A stretch of 39,326 nt of DNA from Modestobacter sp. (GCA_025963425.1 JAOPUQ010000313.1:1-39326), one strand, 5' to 3'. Positions 17,201-25,285 are shown, numbered from the stretch's first letter. The notes: generated by a model from the letters alone, not told the origin. Program-made: numbers and translations.

Positions 17201-19607
17201 GGCACCCGACCGGCCGGCCGGGGCGCCCCTCCGCCCCGTCGTCACCGTCGCCCCGCCCGTCCGTGCGGCGTCCCCCGCCGAACCGCGCAACGCGCGGGAC
17301 GCGGTGATGCAGGGGCACCTGCGCACCATGGAGCGCTTTCTCGACGTGCAGTCGGACGTGGTGCGGGCGTTCCTGACACGCCAGGGTGCGACGGGCACGC
17401 CGCCGGACGCCGCCGGGCTCCTCCAGCCCGTCCAGCCCGTCCCGCCGATGGAGCTCGCGACGGAATCACCGCGGGCCGGTGCGCCGCCGCCCGGCGGGGA
17501 GGCCCCGGAGGCGAGTGGAACGGCCGCCCCCACCCCGGGGGGTGCCGGTCGTGCACCGGTGGATCTCACGGCCCTGGTGCGCGGACTGCTCCAGGACCGG
17601 ACGGGTTATCCCGAGGACCTGCTCGGCGAGGACCTGGACCTGGAGGCCGACCTCGGCATCGACTCCATCAAACGCGTGGAGATCCTCGGTGCCGTCCGGG
17701 AGCGGATGGACCTGCCCGCCGGTGCACTCGCCGGGCTCCGGGGCCGTCGGACCATCCGGAGCATCGTGGAGGGGGTGGCCTCGGCCCTCGGCGGAGGCAG
17801 CGACCCCCCGGCGCCCCCGGCAGACGAGGTGGCCGGCCTGCCCGCTGTCGCCGACCTGCCCTACGTCGACGAGGTGCTCGAGCACCTGCCCGGGGAGCGG
17901 CTCGTCGTCCGCTGTACCTGGGACGTGACCCGCGACCACTGCCTGCTCGACCACACCATCGAGCGGGACCGGCTGTCGCGGCGCGACCCCTCGTTGACCG
18001 GACTGCCCGTGGTGGCGCTGACCCTGAACCTGGAACTGCTCGCGGAGGTCGCGCGGGCCTTCGCCGGACGAGGGCGGGTCACGGCGATCACCGATGTCTC
18101 GGCCCACCGGTGGACGACGCTGCACGAGGGCCGTCGCGCGTTGTGGGTGACGGCGGGGCCTGCCACGGCCGACCAAGCGGTGCTCGTGAGCGCGCACGAT
18201 GACTCCGGGCAGGCCGCGGGCCCGCGCTCCACGGGGCCGTTGCTGACCGCGACCGTCCACCTGCGGGATGCCTATCCCGACGCGCCGCCACCGGACGTCC
18301 GGGAGTCGGGCGACGGGGAGCCGGGCGACGGCGAAAACCGCCACCAGCGGGCGCTCTACGGCCCCGACGGGCTCTTCCACGGCCCCTGTTTCCAGGTGGT
18401 CCGGTCCCTGGACCGGATGTCGGCCGACGGTGCGGTCGCGACGTTGGTGAGCCGTGGGCCGGAGGAGATGGTCGGGGGCCGCGGCGGGGCGCTCGCCATC
18501 GATCCCGCCCTGCTCGACGGGCCGGGGCAGGTGCTGGCCCACTGGCTGGCCGGGCAGCAGGACACCGGCCTGGACGTCTTTCCGGTCCGGCTGGCCTCGT
18601 TGCAGCTGTTCGCGGCTCCCGCACCCGCGGGTCGCGTCCACCGGTGCCTGGTCCGGGTGCGCGAGGTCAGCCCGGACCGGCTCTGCTGCGACGTCGACGT
18701 CGTGGACGAGGAGGCCCGGCTCGTCGCCCGCTTCACCGGCTGGGAGGACGTGCGGGTCACGGTGCCGGAGCCGTTGCGGTCCTTCCTCGCGCGCCCCGGC
18801 GAGGCGTACCTGGCCGAGATCTGGACCCCGCCGGCCGGCGCGGACTGGCCCGGGCGGGGGCGCCGGCTCGATGGTCTGCCGAGCGAGGTCCTCGAGTACG
18901 GGGGGCTGTGGCTCGGCGTGCTGGCGCACTGCGTCCTGGCGGGGGAGGAGCGGACGGAGTGGGGCCGGCTGGCCGGTGCCCCGGCCCGGCGCCGGGCCGA
19001 GTGGCTCGCCGGCCGCATCGCGGCGAAGGAAGCCGTCCGCGATCTGCTGCTGGCGGCGGGCGAACGGGACTGGGCCGACTGCGACATCCGGATCGGCGCA
19101 CGACCGGACGGGGGTCCGGTCGTGACCACACCCTGGTCCCCAGGGGGCGCACCCCCGTCGATCTCGATCGCGCACAGCGACGGCGTGGCCGTCGCCGTCG
19201 CGGTCCCGGCAGACGCCGGTGGGGTGGGGGTCGACGTGCAACCCGTCCGCCCGCTGTCCGACGAGACCGAGCGGCTGGCCTTCAGCGAGGCGGAGCGGGG
19301 TGCGTTGGCGGCGCTCGACGACGGCATGCGGCCGGTCCGGGCCACCCAGCTGTGGTGCGCGAAGGAGGCCGCGGCGAAGGCCGTCGGCTGCGGCCTGCCG
19401 CTGCCGCCGTCCGACGTCCGGGTCCTCGCCGAACCTGCCGCTGACCACCGCCTGCGGGCGACCGTCCCGCTCGCCGGGCTGCTGCCCGGTGCCGCGGTCG
19501 ACACGCGGGCGGCGCGCGTCACCGCCGTCGAGGAGGACGGCGTCGTCTACGCGCTGTGCACCTACGGGAACGAGACGTCCGACACGGACCCACCGGGAGC
19601 GGGATGA
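14280..19607 (+). CDS. Giant synthase subunit 2: KS-AT-ACP-DH-phosphopantetheinyl transferase
   Basis: This 1775-residue partner of subunit 1 has: a ketosynthase from about 17 (VAIVGMECIFPGA; C221, H356, H396 in SMISHLIPASG rather than the usual GHxxxAAG); an acyltransferase (FPGEGSQYVGM; GHSTGEW with S685; RPYHTP); one carrier domain (LGIDSIKRVEILG, S1129); a double-hotdog dehydratase (probable H1225; DPALLDGPGQ with D1413 and Q1417); and a C-terminal phosphopantetheinyl transferase (GVDV with D1652, WCAKEAAAK with K1695/E1696). The end-on DH-PPTase order recalls enediyne PKSs, but the ketoreductase is on subunit 1. The ketosynthase keeps its cysteine, so it is not a chain-length-factor-like pseudo-KS. 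Start GTG overlaps the upstream stop; the stop overlaps the carrier gene. Confidence 0.92.
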   Translation: MTGDRAGGAGTSPVPPPAVAIVGMECIFPGAPDLATYWRNIVDGVDAVGDPPEDWGADLYYDPSSSENDRVYTTQGGWLGDLARFDPVTNGVMPTSVDGGEPDQFLALEVAHRALRDAGGAEWIADRSRAGVIIGRGTYVNRSFTNVVQHGLVVDQTVRLLAQLHPEHTPEELQAIKAGLKASLPPFNAEMAPGLVPNVMSGRIANRLDLMGPNFTVDAACASSLLAVDLAIEELRAGRCDVMLAGGVHASTPAPILQIFCQLEALSRTGRISPFDERADGTLLGEGLGFVVLKRHDDALRDGDRVYALIRSVGVASDGRAQGLLAPRVEGEELALRRAYEAAGVDPATVELVEAHGTGTPVGDAAEVAALTAVFGPRGAAGPTIALGTVKSMISHLIPASGMAGLIKTALALHRRVLPPTLHCERVNPALGLERSSLYLNTVSRPWVHGARSPRRAGVDSFGFGGINAHAVLEEAAAGDPDAPFAPSGMPEVMVLDAGSRAELRNRCSELATSLDEAVPLAVTAAELATDPGADPPERLTVVASSVADLRSKLAGAADKLADAGRRRLWNRGGVYYVQDPLGRDGRLALVFPGEGSQYVGMLADVVMAFPTVRRWFDLLDRAFEDHPRGFPPSHAVYPPPGDPAAEALIWRMDVGPESIFAASQGLLALLRELGLRVDAAVGHSTGEWSALVAAGALAVGDDERVVRDVAALNRLYERLHGEGTLPRAVLLTVGGAARDRVDEALRRAEGRLALALDNCPSQVVLCGDEDAAAAAEAVLQASGAVCQRLPFDRPYHTPAFDDFARQVRRHLDALDVHAPTADLYSCRTAARFPRDPAAIRDLAAEQWAHPVRFRETVEQMYGDGVRLFVEVGPRANLTAFVDATLRGRPHLAVASDAPGAGLAQLTALVAQLLAHRVPLDRFRPQAPAVEPRGRRRAGLRLATGLQPLRLPADVAGTAVRGSLEGAATAPPSTAPDRPAGAPLRPVVTVAPPVRAASPAEPRNARDAVMQGHLRTMERFLDVQSDVVRAFLTRQGATGTPPDAAGLLQPVQPVPPMELATESPRAGAPPPGGEAPEASGTAAPTPGGAGRAPVDLTALVRGLLQDRTGYPEDLLGEDLDLEADLGIDSIKRVEILGAVRERMDLPAGALAGLRGRRTIRSIVEGVASALGGGSDPPAPPADEVAGLPAVADLPYVDEVLEHLPGERLVVRCTWDVTRDHCLLDHTIERDRLSRRDPSLTGLPVVALTLNLELLAEVARAFAGRGRVTAITDVSAHRWTTLHEGRRALWVTAGPATADQAVLVSAHDDSGQAAGPRSTGPLLTATVHLRDAYPDAPPPDVRESGDGEPGDGENRHQRALYGPDGLFHGPCFQVVRSLDRMSADGAVATLVSRGPEEMVGGRGGALAIDPALLDGPGQVLAHWLAGQQDTGLDVFPVRLASLQLFAAPAPAGRVHRCLVRVREVSPDRLCCDVDVVDEEARLVARFTGWEDVRVTVPEPLRSFLARPGEAYLAEIWTPPAGADWPGRGRRLDGLPSEVLEYGGLWLGVLAHCVLAGEERTEWGRLAGAPARRRAEWLAGRIAAKEAVRDLLLAAGERDWADCDIRIGARPDGGPVVTTPWSPGGAPPSISIAHSDGVAVAVAVPADAGGVGVDVQPVRPLSDETERLAFSEAERGALAALDDGMRPVRATQLWCAKEAAAKAVGCGLPLPPSDVRVLAEPAADHRLRATVPLAGLLPGAAVDTRAARVTAVEEDGVVYALCTYGNETSDTDPPGAG

Positions 19608-19918
19608 TGACAGCGAAGGACAGCGGCGGCGTACTGCCGTTCGTCACCGAGATCCTCGACGAGCTGACCGAGGACCTCGACGTCGGGGGCGTCGGCCCGG
19701 AGGACCTCCTGGCCGACCTCGGGCTGGAGTCGATCAGCCTGGTCTACCTCATCGCCGAGGTACAGCAGGAGTTCGGTCTCGGCGATCGGCTGCTGGACTC
19801 CCTGCGATGGCATCCGCCGACCGACGTCCGGGCGCTGACGGTGGGGCAATTCGCGGAGCGGACCGAACAGGTGATCGCCGCACCCGCTGCGGGCGTACCG
19901 GGGAGGGCTGCCTCATGA
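19604..19918 (+). CDS. Free acyl carrier protein
   Basis: This 104-residue discrete carrier protein has the phosphopantetheine site in LGLESISLVYL (S43), flanked by acidic helices, at a normal length for a type II ACP. It has 4-base overlaps with both the synthase before and the hydrolase after, so production is tightly coupled. The motif differs from LGIDSIKR of the synthase-borne carriers, so it probably serves a separate step such as accepting the finished chain, loading a starter, or presenting it to the hydrolase or sulfotransferase. That role is inferred from gene order only. The downstream of two adjacent ATGs cannot be excluded as the start. Confidence 0.85.
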   Translation: MMTAKDSGGVLPFVTEILDELTEDLDVGGVGPEDLLADLGLESISLVYLIAEVQQEFGLGDRLLDSLRWHPPTDVRALTVGQFAERTEQVIAAPAAGVPGRAAS

Positions 19919-21516
19919 GCCCCACGGAGTCGCGCGTGGTGCTGTTCGGCCTCGACGGCGCCGGATTCCCCATCCTGGACCCGATGCTGCGCGACGGCAC
20001 GATGCCGAACCTCGCCGCGGTCCTCGACGCCGGGGTCGCCGCTCCGCTGCGCTCGACGGAGCATCCGCTCAGCCCGCCAGCCTGGGCCTCGATCATGACC
20101 GGTCGTCCGCCGGGTGAGCACGGGATCTTCGACTTCGTCCGGCTGGACCACTCCGGGGGCACGCCGGCCTACACGCTCATCTCCTCGGCCGACCTGCGGG
20201 TGTCTACGGTGTTCGACATCGCCTCCCGGCACGGCCGACGGGTCACGGCGCTGAACTTCCCGTGCATGTTCCCTCCGCCGGCCCTCAACGGGTCGGTGGT
20301 CCCGGGGTACGTGCCCTGGTCCTATCTGGGTCGGGCCTGCCATCCCCGTGGCCTCTTCCGGACGCTGAAGGAGCAGGCGCGCATCGAGCCACGGAAGCTG
20401 GCCGTCGACTGGGAACTGGAGCGCACCGCGATCCAGGGACTGCCTGCCGACCAGCTGAGCCGCTGGGTACGGCTGCACGTGGAGCGCGAGGAGCAGTGGG
20501 GCCGGATCCTGCTGCACCTCATGCGCAGCGAGCCGAGCGACCTCACCGCGGTCGTGCTGGACGGCGTCGACCGCATCCAGCACCTGTGCCTGCACCTGCT
20601 CGTCGCCGAGCCCGAGGACCTCACGCCGGAGGAACGCGATGTCCGTTCCGCCTGCCGTGACTACTTCCGCGTGGCTGACGGCCTGCTGGGGGAGGTCCTG
20701 GCAGCGGCCGGCCCGGATGCGGACCTGCTCGTGGTGTCCGACCACGGTGCCCAGCTCGCGGGGGACCGGATCTTCTACGCCAACACGTGGCTGGCCCAGC
20801 ACGGCCTGCTGACCTGGCATGACGACGTGGCCGTCGACGACGCGAGCCGGGTCGCCATGAACGGCAACACCGAGTCCACACAGCTCTTCGACTGGGATCA
20901 CACGAGCGCCGCGGCGTTGACCTCCAGCAGCAACGCGATCGTGGTCCACCGAGCGACGCACCGCGGCCTGCCGGGCGTTCCGCCCGAGGAGTACGAGGCC
21001 TTCTGCCGGCGGCTGCGCGACGACCTCCTCACGGCCCGGGATCCCGCGACCGGCGAGCGCATCGTGGCGCGCGTCCTGTTGCGGGACGAGGCCTTCCCGG
21101 GTCCCGCGGCGGACGGCGCACCCGACCTGACGCTCGAGTTGCGCAGCCCCGGTTTCCTCTCGGTCCTGCGTGGGCCCGACGTCATGGCCGCGCGGGTCAG
21201 GCCCTACGGCACCCACCACCGGGACGGTGTCTTCATCGCGTACGGGCCGGGCATCGCGCCCGGAACCGTGCTCCGGCCGCTGTCCGTCGTCGACGTCGCG
21301 GCGACCGTCCTCCATCTCCTGGGCCTGCCGATCCCGGCCGGGGTGGCCGGCGAGCCTGCGGTGGACGGGATGCGTCCGGCGGTGCGGGCCCCACGGCCGG
21401 ACGAGGAGCAAAGAGCCGACGTGTTCACCGCGGTGGGGGTTCCGCCCAAGGGGCTGGACGCCGCGGGGGAGGCGGAGATCGTGTCGCGGCTCCGCTCCCT
21501 GGGCTACCTGGAGTGA
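19915..21516 (+). CDS. Second alkaline-phosphatase-superfamily hydrolase
   Basis: This 533-residue protein is from the same broad family as the hydrolase at the left end of the locus. Signatures: VVLFGLDGAGF (D14), nucleophile region PAWASIMTG (S59 probable), DGVDRIQHLCLHLL, VVSDHGAQ and a late THHRDG histidine. No signal peptide is seen. It overlaps the carrier gene by four bases. Having two such hydrolases flanking one synthase set suggests two phosphate/sulfate-ester steps, or hydrolysis of phosphopantetheinyl, nucleotide or lipid intermediates. A sulfotransferase follows, so sulfate or phosphate chemistry on the product is plausible. Substrate unknown. Confidence 0.85.
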   Translation: MSPTESRVVLFGLDGAGFPILDPMLRDGTMPNLAAVLDAGVAAPLRSTEHPLSPPAWASIMTGRPPGEHGIFDFVRLDHSGGTPAYTLISSADLRVSTVFDIASRHGRRVTALNFPCMFPPPALNGSVVPGYVPWSYLGRACHPRGLFRTLKEQARIEPRKLAVDWELERTAIQGLPADQLSRWVRLHVEREEQWGRILLHLMRSEPSDLTAVVLDGVDRIQHLCLHLLVAEPEDLTPEERDVRSACRDYFRVADGLLGEVLAAAGPDADLLVVSDHGAQLAGDRIFYANTWLAQHGLLTWHDDVAVDDASRVAMNGNTESTQLFDWDHTSAAALTSSSNAIVVHRATHRGLPGVPPEEYEAFCRRLRDDLLTARDPATGERIVARVLLRDEAFPGPAADGAPDLTLELRSPGFLSVLRGPDVMAARVRPYGTHHRDGVFIAYGPGIAPGTVLRPLSVVDVAATVLHLLGLPIPAGVAGEPAVDGMRPAVRAPRPDEEQRADVFTAVGVPPKGLDAAGEAEIVSRLRSLGYLE

Positions 21517-21524
21517 GCGGCGGT

Positions 21525-21547
21525 GGGGGCACTGAGCGGGTGCCCCC
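21525..21547 (+). terminator. Stem-loop after the synthase operon
   Basis: An 8-base perfect stem (GGGGGCAC / GTGCCCCC) with a 7-base loop starts 8 bases after the hydrolase stop. There is no clear U-tract, as is common for GC-rich actinobacterial terminators. It could instead attenuate transcription into the sulfotransferase gene. Confidence 0.5.
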
Positions 21548-21606
21548 CCGCGGCGGCGACATACCCCGGTGATGCTCCGCCGGTGCCATGAGTGGGGAGG
21601 GCAGGC

Positions 21607-22647
21607 ATGAGGACCGAACCACCCGCCGCCACCCCCGAGCCGGTGTTCGTCCTGGGACCGGGCCGGTCGTTCACATCCGTCGTCTCGACCTGTCTGGGCC
21701 AGCACCCCCAGCTCTACGGGCTGCCGGAGACCAACCTCTTCCTGTCGAACACGATGTGGGACTGGTGGCAGCGGCAGGGGGCGGGACGGGCACCCGACGC
21801 CCACGGACTGCTCCGCACCGTGGCCGAGGTTGTGTACGGCGAGCAGTCCGCGCGCACCGTCATGCTCGCTCGGCTGTGGATCCGTCGCCGACTGGCACAG
21901 ACGCCATCGGAGGTCCTGCGAGAGATCGCGGGGTCGGTGCATCCACGGCGTCTCGTGGAGAAGAGCCCGAGGACATCGGCTCACCCACGGCGTCTCGAAG
22001 CCCTCGATCTGGCCTTTCCCCGCGCGTCCTTCATCCACGTGGTGCGCTCGCCGATCGAGCAGACCCGGTCGATCGTGGCTTTCGCGGCCGAGGTGGGCGT
22101 GCCCCGGGAGAGCCTCGCCGGGTGGCTGGCAGCGGGAGGCGACCCCTACGCGCGGTGGTATCAGTTCAACTCGAACATCCTCTCCTTCCTGGAGACGGTG
22201 CCTGAGCAGCGGTGGGTGCGGGTACGGGGAGAGGACATCCTCCGGAACCCGGCACGCAGCCTCGCCGCCCTCGCCGACCGGCTGTGTCTTCGTGCCGACG
22301 CGGAGGCGGTCGAGGAGATGCTGCACCCGGAGCGGTCCCCGTTCGCCCGGTTCGGCCCGCCCGGGGCAGAAATGGGCAACGACCCGCACTTCCTGCATGA
22401 CCCGCGGCTGCGGACCGCGCCGGGCGCGCCGGCGGATCGGTCGGGAGATTTCACGATCGGGCCGCCGCCGGAGGAGGTCAGCCGGCTCGCGGTCGAGCTC
22501 GGCTACCCGGTTGCATGGATGAGCGATGCGGTGCAGATCCCGCTGCCGCCGGTACTCGGACGCCCGGGGCTGGAGCGTTCCGGGCGCTCCGCGGGAGTGT
22601 CGGGACCTACTGGTGACGGCCTGGTGATGGACGCCCTGCGAGGGTGA
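21607..22647 (+). CDS. Sulfotransferase family protein
   Basis: This 346-residue protein has the two PAPS-binding signatures of sulfotransferases: a 5'-phosphosulfate loop near the N-terminus (VFVLGPGRSFTSVV, residues 13-26) and a 3'-phosphate-binding segment (FIHVVRSPIEQTRSIVAF). VEKSPR and HPRRLEAL lie between, as in bacterial PAPS-dependent enzymes. It probably moves a sulfuryl group onto a hydroxyl of a small molecule or lipid. The ATG was chosen because GGGGAGGG lies just upstream; GTG 15 bases earlier is possible. It follows the stem-loop behind the synthase operon, so it may be partly separately expressed, but gene order suggests a tailoring role. Confidence 0.8.
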   Translation: MRTEPPAATPEPVFVLGPGRSFTSVVSTCLGQHPQLYGLPETNLFLSNTMWDWWQRQGAGRAPDAHGLLRTVAEVVYGEQSARTVMLARLWIRRRLAQTPSEVLREIAGSVHPRRLVEKSPRTSAHPRRLEALDLAFPRASFIHVVRSPIEQTRSIVAFAAEVGVPRESLAGWLAAGGDPYARWYQFNSNILSFLETVPEQRWVRVRGEDILRNPARSLAALADRLCLRADAEAVEEMLHPERSPFARFGPPGAEMGNDPHFLHDPRLRTAPGAPADRSGDFTIGPPPEEVSRLAVELGYPVAWMSDAVQIPLPPVLGRPGLERSGRSAGVSGPTGDGLVMDALRG

Positions 22648-22705
22648 GCGCCGCACTCTGGACGTCGGCTCGCGATATCGACGCCTTCATGGGGGAGGAC
22701 CGGCG

Positions 22706-22971
22706 GTGGCTGTCCATTCGGTCACGATCCTGACGGATTCGTCCGAGCGGGTGACCTCGCTGCGCCGCATGCGGCTCGACCTCCACGAGCGTGCGGTTCG
22801 CCGGCGGCCGGACAGCCTGGAGTACGCCCTGCCCGGGGTGCTCGCCGACCAGCAGATCGCGCGGTCGCGTTCGGCCGGCTGTCGGGTGGTCGTCCACGCG
22901 GGCGCGGAGCAGTGGGCCGTCGATCGTTGGGCCGAGGTCGCTCCGGAGACGAACCGATTCGCCGGCGGTGA
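22706..22971 (+). other. Possible small leader protein, 3' end unclear or frameshifted
   Basis: A GTG with a strong GGGGGAGG ribosome binding site opens a frame beginning VAVHSVTILTDSSERVTSL, with an alpha/beta pattern up to EVAPETNRFAGG. In its own frame it then runs about 500 bases into the protease gene, which is not credible. A stop in the neighbouring frame sits right after RFAGG (end of the range given). Either a one-base frameshift removed the native stop, or the ORF is a relic. The segment is weakly reminiscent of peptidase pro-regions, but I do not assign it. It lies directly upstream of the trypsin-like gene, so an ancestral protease prodomain is possible. Confidence 0.35.
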
Positions 22972-23042
22972 TCGGGAGTCCCGGGCGGAGCGTCGTGAAC
23001 AGACGGGGCGCCGGTCGTCCCCAGTGCCGACAGGAGTGCGAG

Positions 23043-24017
23043 ATGACAACACCACCTTCGGGTCCCCAGGGTTTTCTCCAGCCGGGGCGCGGTCAGCGGT
23101 CTGGATGTGCGGGCTGTGCCCAAGCGGAGGAGGAGACGGATCTCAGGTTCGCGGTCACCAACCTGTCGCGGAAGTACACGGAGTTCGCCGAGGTGGTGGG
23201 CCGGTACATGTCCGAGGCAGGCATGGAACGGGTCGCCCGCAATGCCCACGCGGTCTCCCTCGCCGAGCGACTGGCCCGCATCGTCGGCGGGGTGGAGACC
23301 CCGGTGGGGAAGTACCCGGACTGCGCCCTGATCGGGCAGCGGAACCGGAACGGAACGCTGGACTGGTTCTGCACCGGCGTCCTGGTGCACCCACGCGTGG
23401 TCCTGACGGCCGGGCACTGCCAGGATCCGCAGTCCCCGATCAACGTCGTGGCCCTGAAAGCCGTGGACCTGCAGCACCTCCAGGATGCCGAGCTCATCGG
23501 GGTCCGGCGGGTCAGGGTCAACCCGAACTACCGCCCACGGGTCGCCGGCAATGACATCACCGTGCTCATCCTGCGCGGCGCTGCGACGGTCGACCCGATC
23601 CCGATCGTCCAGCCGGAGGACTTCGCCGCGGTCCACCGGACCTTGCTGGTCGGATTCGGCAACAACGACCCCAAGAGCACCAAGGGCTTCGGCAGACAGC
23701 GTGAGGTCACCGTTGACATCACCAACGTCCGGCTCAGCGCCGGCGACGACCTGGACGATGCCGAGCAGTCGCTCGGGTTCGAGTCCGATCTGGAGTTCAC
23801 CGCCGGCGGACACGGTTTCGACTCCTGCAACGGGGACAGTGGCGGGCCCGCGTACCTCGAGGTCGATGGGGTGCGCAAGGTCGCCGGACTGACCTCCCGG
23901 GGCACCGAGGGCTTCGCCCACCCCTGCGGCGACGGCGGCATCTACACCCGGCTCGACGCCCAGCGGCCGTTCATCAACCGGGTGCTGCAGGACGCTGGTG
24001 TCCACGACGAACTGTGA
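23043..24017 (+). CDS. Trypsin-like serine protease (S1), apparently cytoplasmic
   Basis: This 324-residue S1 protease has the full triad: TAGHC (H125), NDITVL (D171) and CNGDSGGPA (S266). D260, at the base of the S1 pocket, predicts cleavage after Arg/Lys. IVGG at 80-83 is preceded by R79, so activation could be autocatalytic and leave an 79-residue pro-region containing CAGC and a helical segment. Cysteine pairs C110/C126 and C262/C295 match conserved trypsin disulfides, which is odd because no signal peptide is visible; export may be non-classical or the start mis-set. The ATG has GGAGTGCGAG upstream. The 3' end overlaps the serpin start by 20 bases, so enzyme and inhibitor are translationally coupled. 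Confidence 0.9.
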   Translation: MTTPPSGPQGFLQPGRGQRSGCAGCAQAEEETDLRFAVTNLSRKYTEFAEVVGRYMSEAGMERVARNAHAVSLAERLARIVGGVETPVGKYPDCALIGQRNRNGTLDWFCTGVLVHPRVVLTAGHCQDPQSPINVVALKAVDLQHLQDAELIGVRRVRVNPNYRPRVAGNDITVLILRGAATVDPIPIVQPEDFAAVHRTLLVGFGNNDPKSTKGFGRQREVTVDITNVRLSAGDDLDDAEQSLGFESDLEFTAGGHGFDSCNGDSGGPAYLEVDGVRKVAGLTSRGTEGFAHPCGDGGIYTRLDAQRPFINRVLQDAGVHDEL

Positions 24018-25152
24018 CGCCTTCTCCTCCGCCGGCCTGGGCGCCGACGCGGTCAACCGGCTCGGCTTCCGGCTGCTCGACGAACTACGGGCCGAGCCGT
24101 CCCGGAACGTGCTGTTGTCACCGTGCTCGCTCGCCTTCTGCCTCGCCATCGCGGTCAACGGCGCCACCGGCCGGACCAGAGCGGAGCTGGCCGGAGCGCT
24201 GGACGCGGAGGCGCTCACCGACGAGGAGGTGAACCGCCGCTTCCGGGACCTGCGCGTGCTGGTGGAGGAGCCTGGCGGGGGGCTCGACGTGGACCTGGCC
24301 AACGCGGTCTGGGGTCCTCCGGGGGCGGCCTTCGACGCGGACTTCGTACGCCGGGTACAGGAGTTCTACGCCGCCGAGGCCCGCATCCTGGACCAGGCCG
24401 GCTCCGCCTCGGCCGACACCGTCAACCGCTGGGTGAGCGACCGGACGAAAGGCCGGATCACCACGTTGGTCGGCGCCGGCGACCTGGCCGGCGGCCTGGG
24501 CTGCGTCCTCACCAATGCCGTGTACTTCAAGGGACCATGGGCTGCGCCGTTCGATCCAGGAAGCACCCGGCCAGGGCCGTTCACGCTGCCCGACGGTCGA
24601 CGCACGATCATCGACATGATGACCCTGTCGGGTCGCCACTCCTACCTGGCAACCGACGACTTCCAGGCCGTCGCCCTGGACTACGCGGACGGGAACGTGA
24701 GCGCGTACGTCGTGCTGCCGGACCCGGGCGTCACGCTGGACCTCTCCCGGTGGGATGAGTGGCTGCCGAACTTCCAGAGCGCCCAGGTGGCGCTGACGCT
24801 GCCCCGGTTCTCCGTGGCCAGCGAGCTCGACCTGGTGCAGCCGCTGTCCGGGCTGGGGATCCGCGCCGCCTTCGGGCCGGGAGCGGATTTCAGCCGTATG
24901 GGGGTGACCGGCGCGGTGATCTCCGCGTTACGGCATGCCGCGCGCCTCGACGTGAGCGAGGAGGGCACCGAGGCGGCCGCGAGCACCGCTGTCGTGATGA
25001 CCCGGAGCCTGCCGAGGGTCGCATCGATGGTCGTGGACCGCCCCTTCTTCCTTGCCGTCGTGGACCGGCGCAGTGGCCTGCTGCTGTTCCTCGGACGGAT
25101 CTCCGAACCCGAGCCCGTGCCCGGGGGGACTGCCGGTGGCGTGGCCGGATGA
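23998..25152 (+). CDS. Serpin, probably inhibitory
   Basis: This 384-residue protein is a full-length serpin: NVLLSPCSLAFCLAIAVNGA at the start, NAVYFKGPW, and FFLAVVDRRSGLLLFLGRI at the end. The reactive-loop hinge EEGTEAAASTA (E321 as P17) has the small residues needed for loop insertion, so it should be inhibitory. By canonical spacing S337 is P1 and R336 is P2; with a loop one residue shorter R336 becomes P1, suiting a trypsin-like target. The upstream overlapping gene encodes exactly such an enzyme. GTG start with GCAGGA upstream. No signal peptide, matching the protease. Bacterial serpins are uncommon; direct protease-serpin overlap is striking. Confidence 0.93.
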   Translation: MSTTNCDAFSSAGLGADAVNRLGFRLLDELRAEPSRNVLLSPCSLAFCLAIAVNGATGRTRAELAGALDAEALTDEEVNRRFRDLRVLVEEPGGGLDVDLANAVWGPPGAAFDADFVRRVQEFYAAEARILDQAGSASADTVNRWVSDRTKGRITTLVGAGDLAGGLGCVLTNAVYFKGPWAAPFDPGSTRPGPFTLPDGRRTIIDMMTLSGRHSYLATDDFQAVALDYADGNVSAYVVLPDPGVTLDLSRWDEWLPNFQSAQVALTLPRFSVASELDLVQPLSGLGIRAAFGPGADFSRMGVTGAVISALRHAARLDVSEEGTEAAASTAVVMTRSLPRVASMVVDRPFFLAVVDRRSGLLLFLGRISEPEPVPGGTAGGVAG

Positions 25153-25183
25153 GCACCGGACCCGCGATCCCCCTGCCGCCGCG

Positions 25184-25199
25184 GTCACGTGAGCGTGAC
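25184..25199. promoter_or_regulatory. Inverted repeat GTCACG-TGAG-CGTGAC (copy 1)
   Basis: A perfect 6+6 inverted repeat with a 4-base spacer, 32 bases after the serpin stop. The same repeat with a different spacer follows the serpin fragment downstream. Conserved arms with a free spacer suggest an operator for a dimeric regulator controlling the micro-ORF/propeller transcript. A short RNA hairpin is the alternative. Confidence 0.5.
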
Positions 25200-25285
25200 G
25201 CAACGCGAGGAGCCTCCGCAGGTGCTGGCTCGTCGGCGACACGATCGGCGCCACCCCGTGGCCGCACCAGGAAGGGGTCGCAGGC

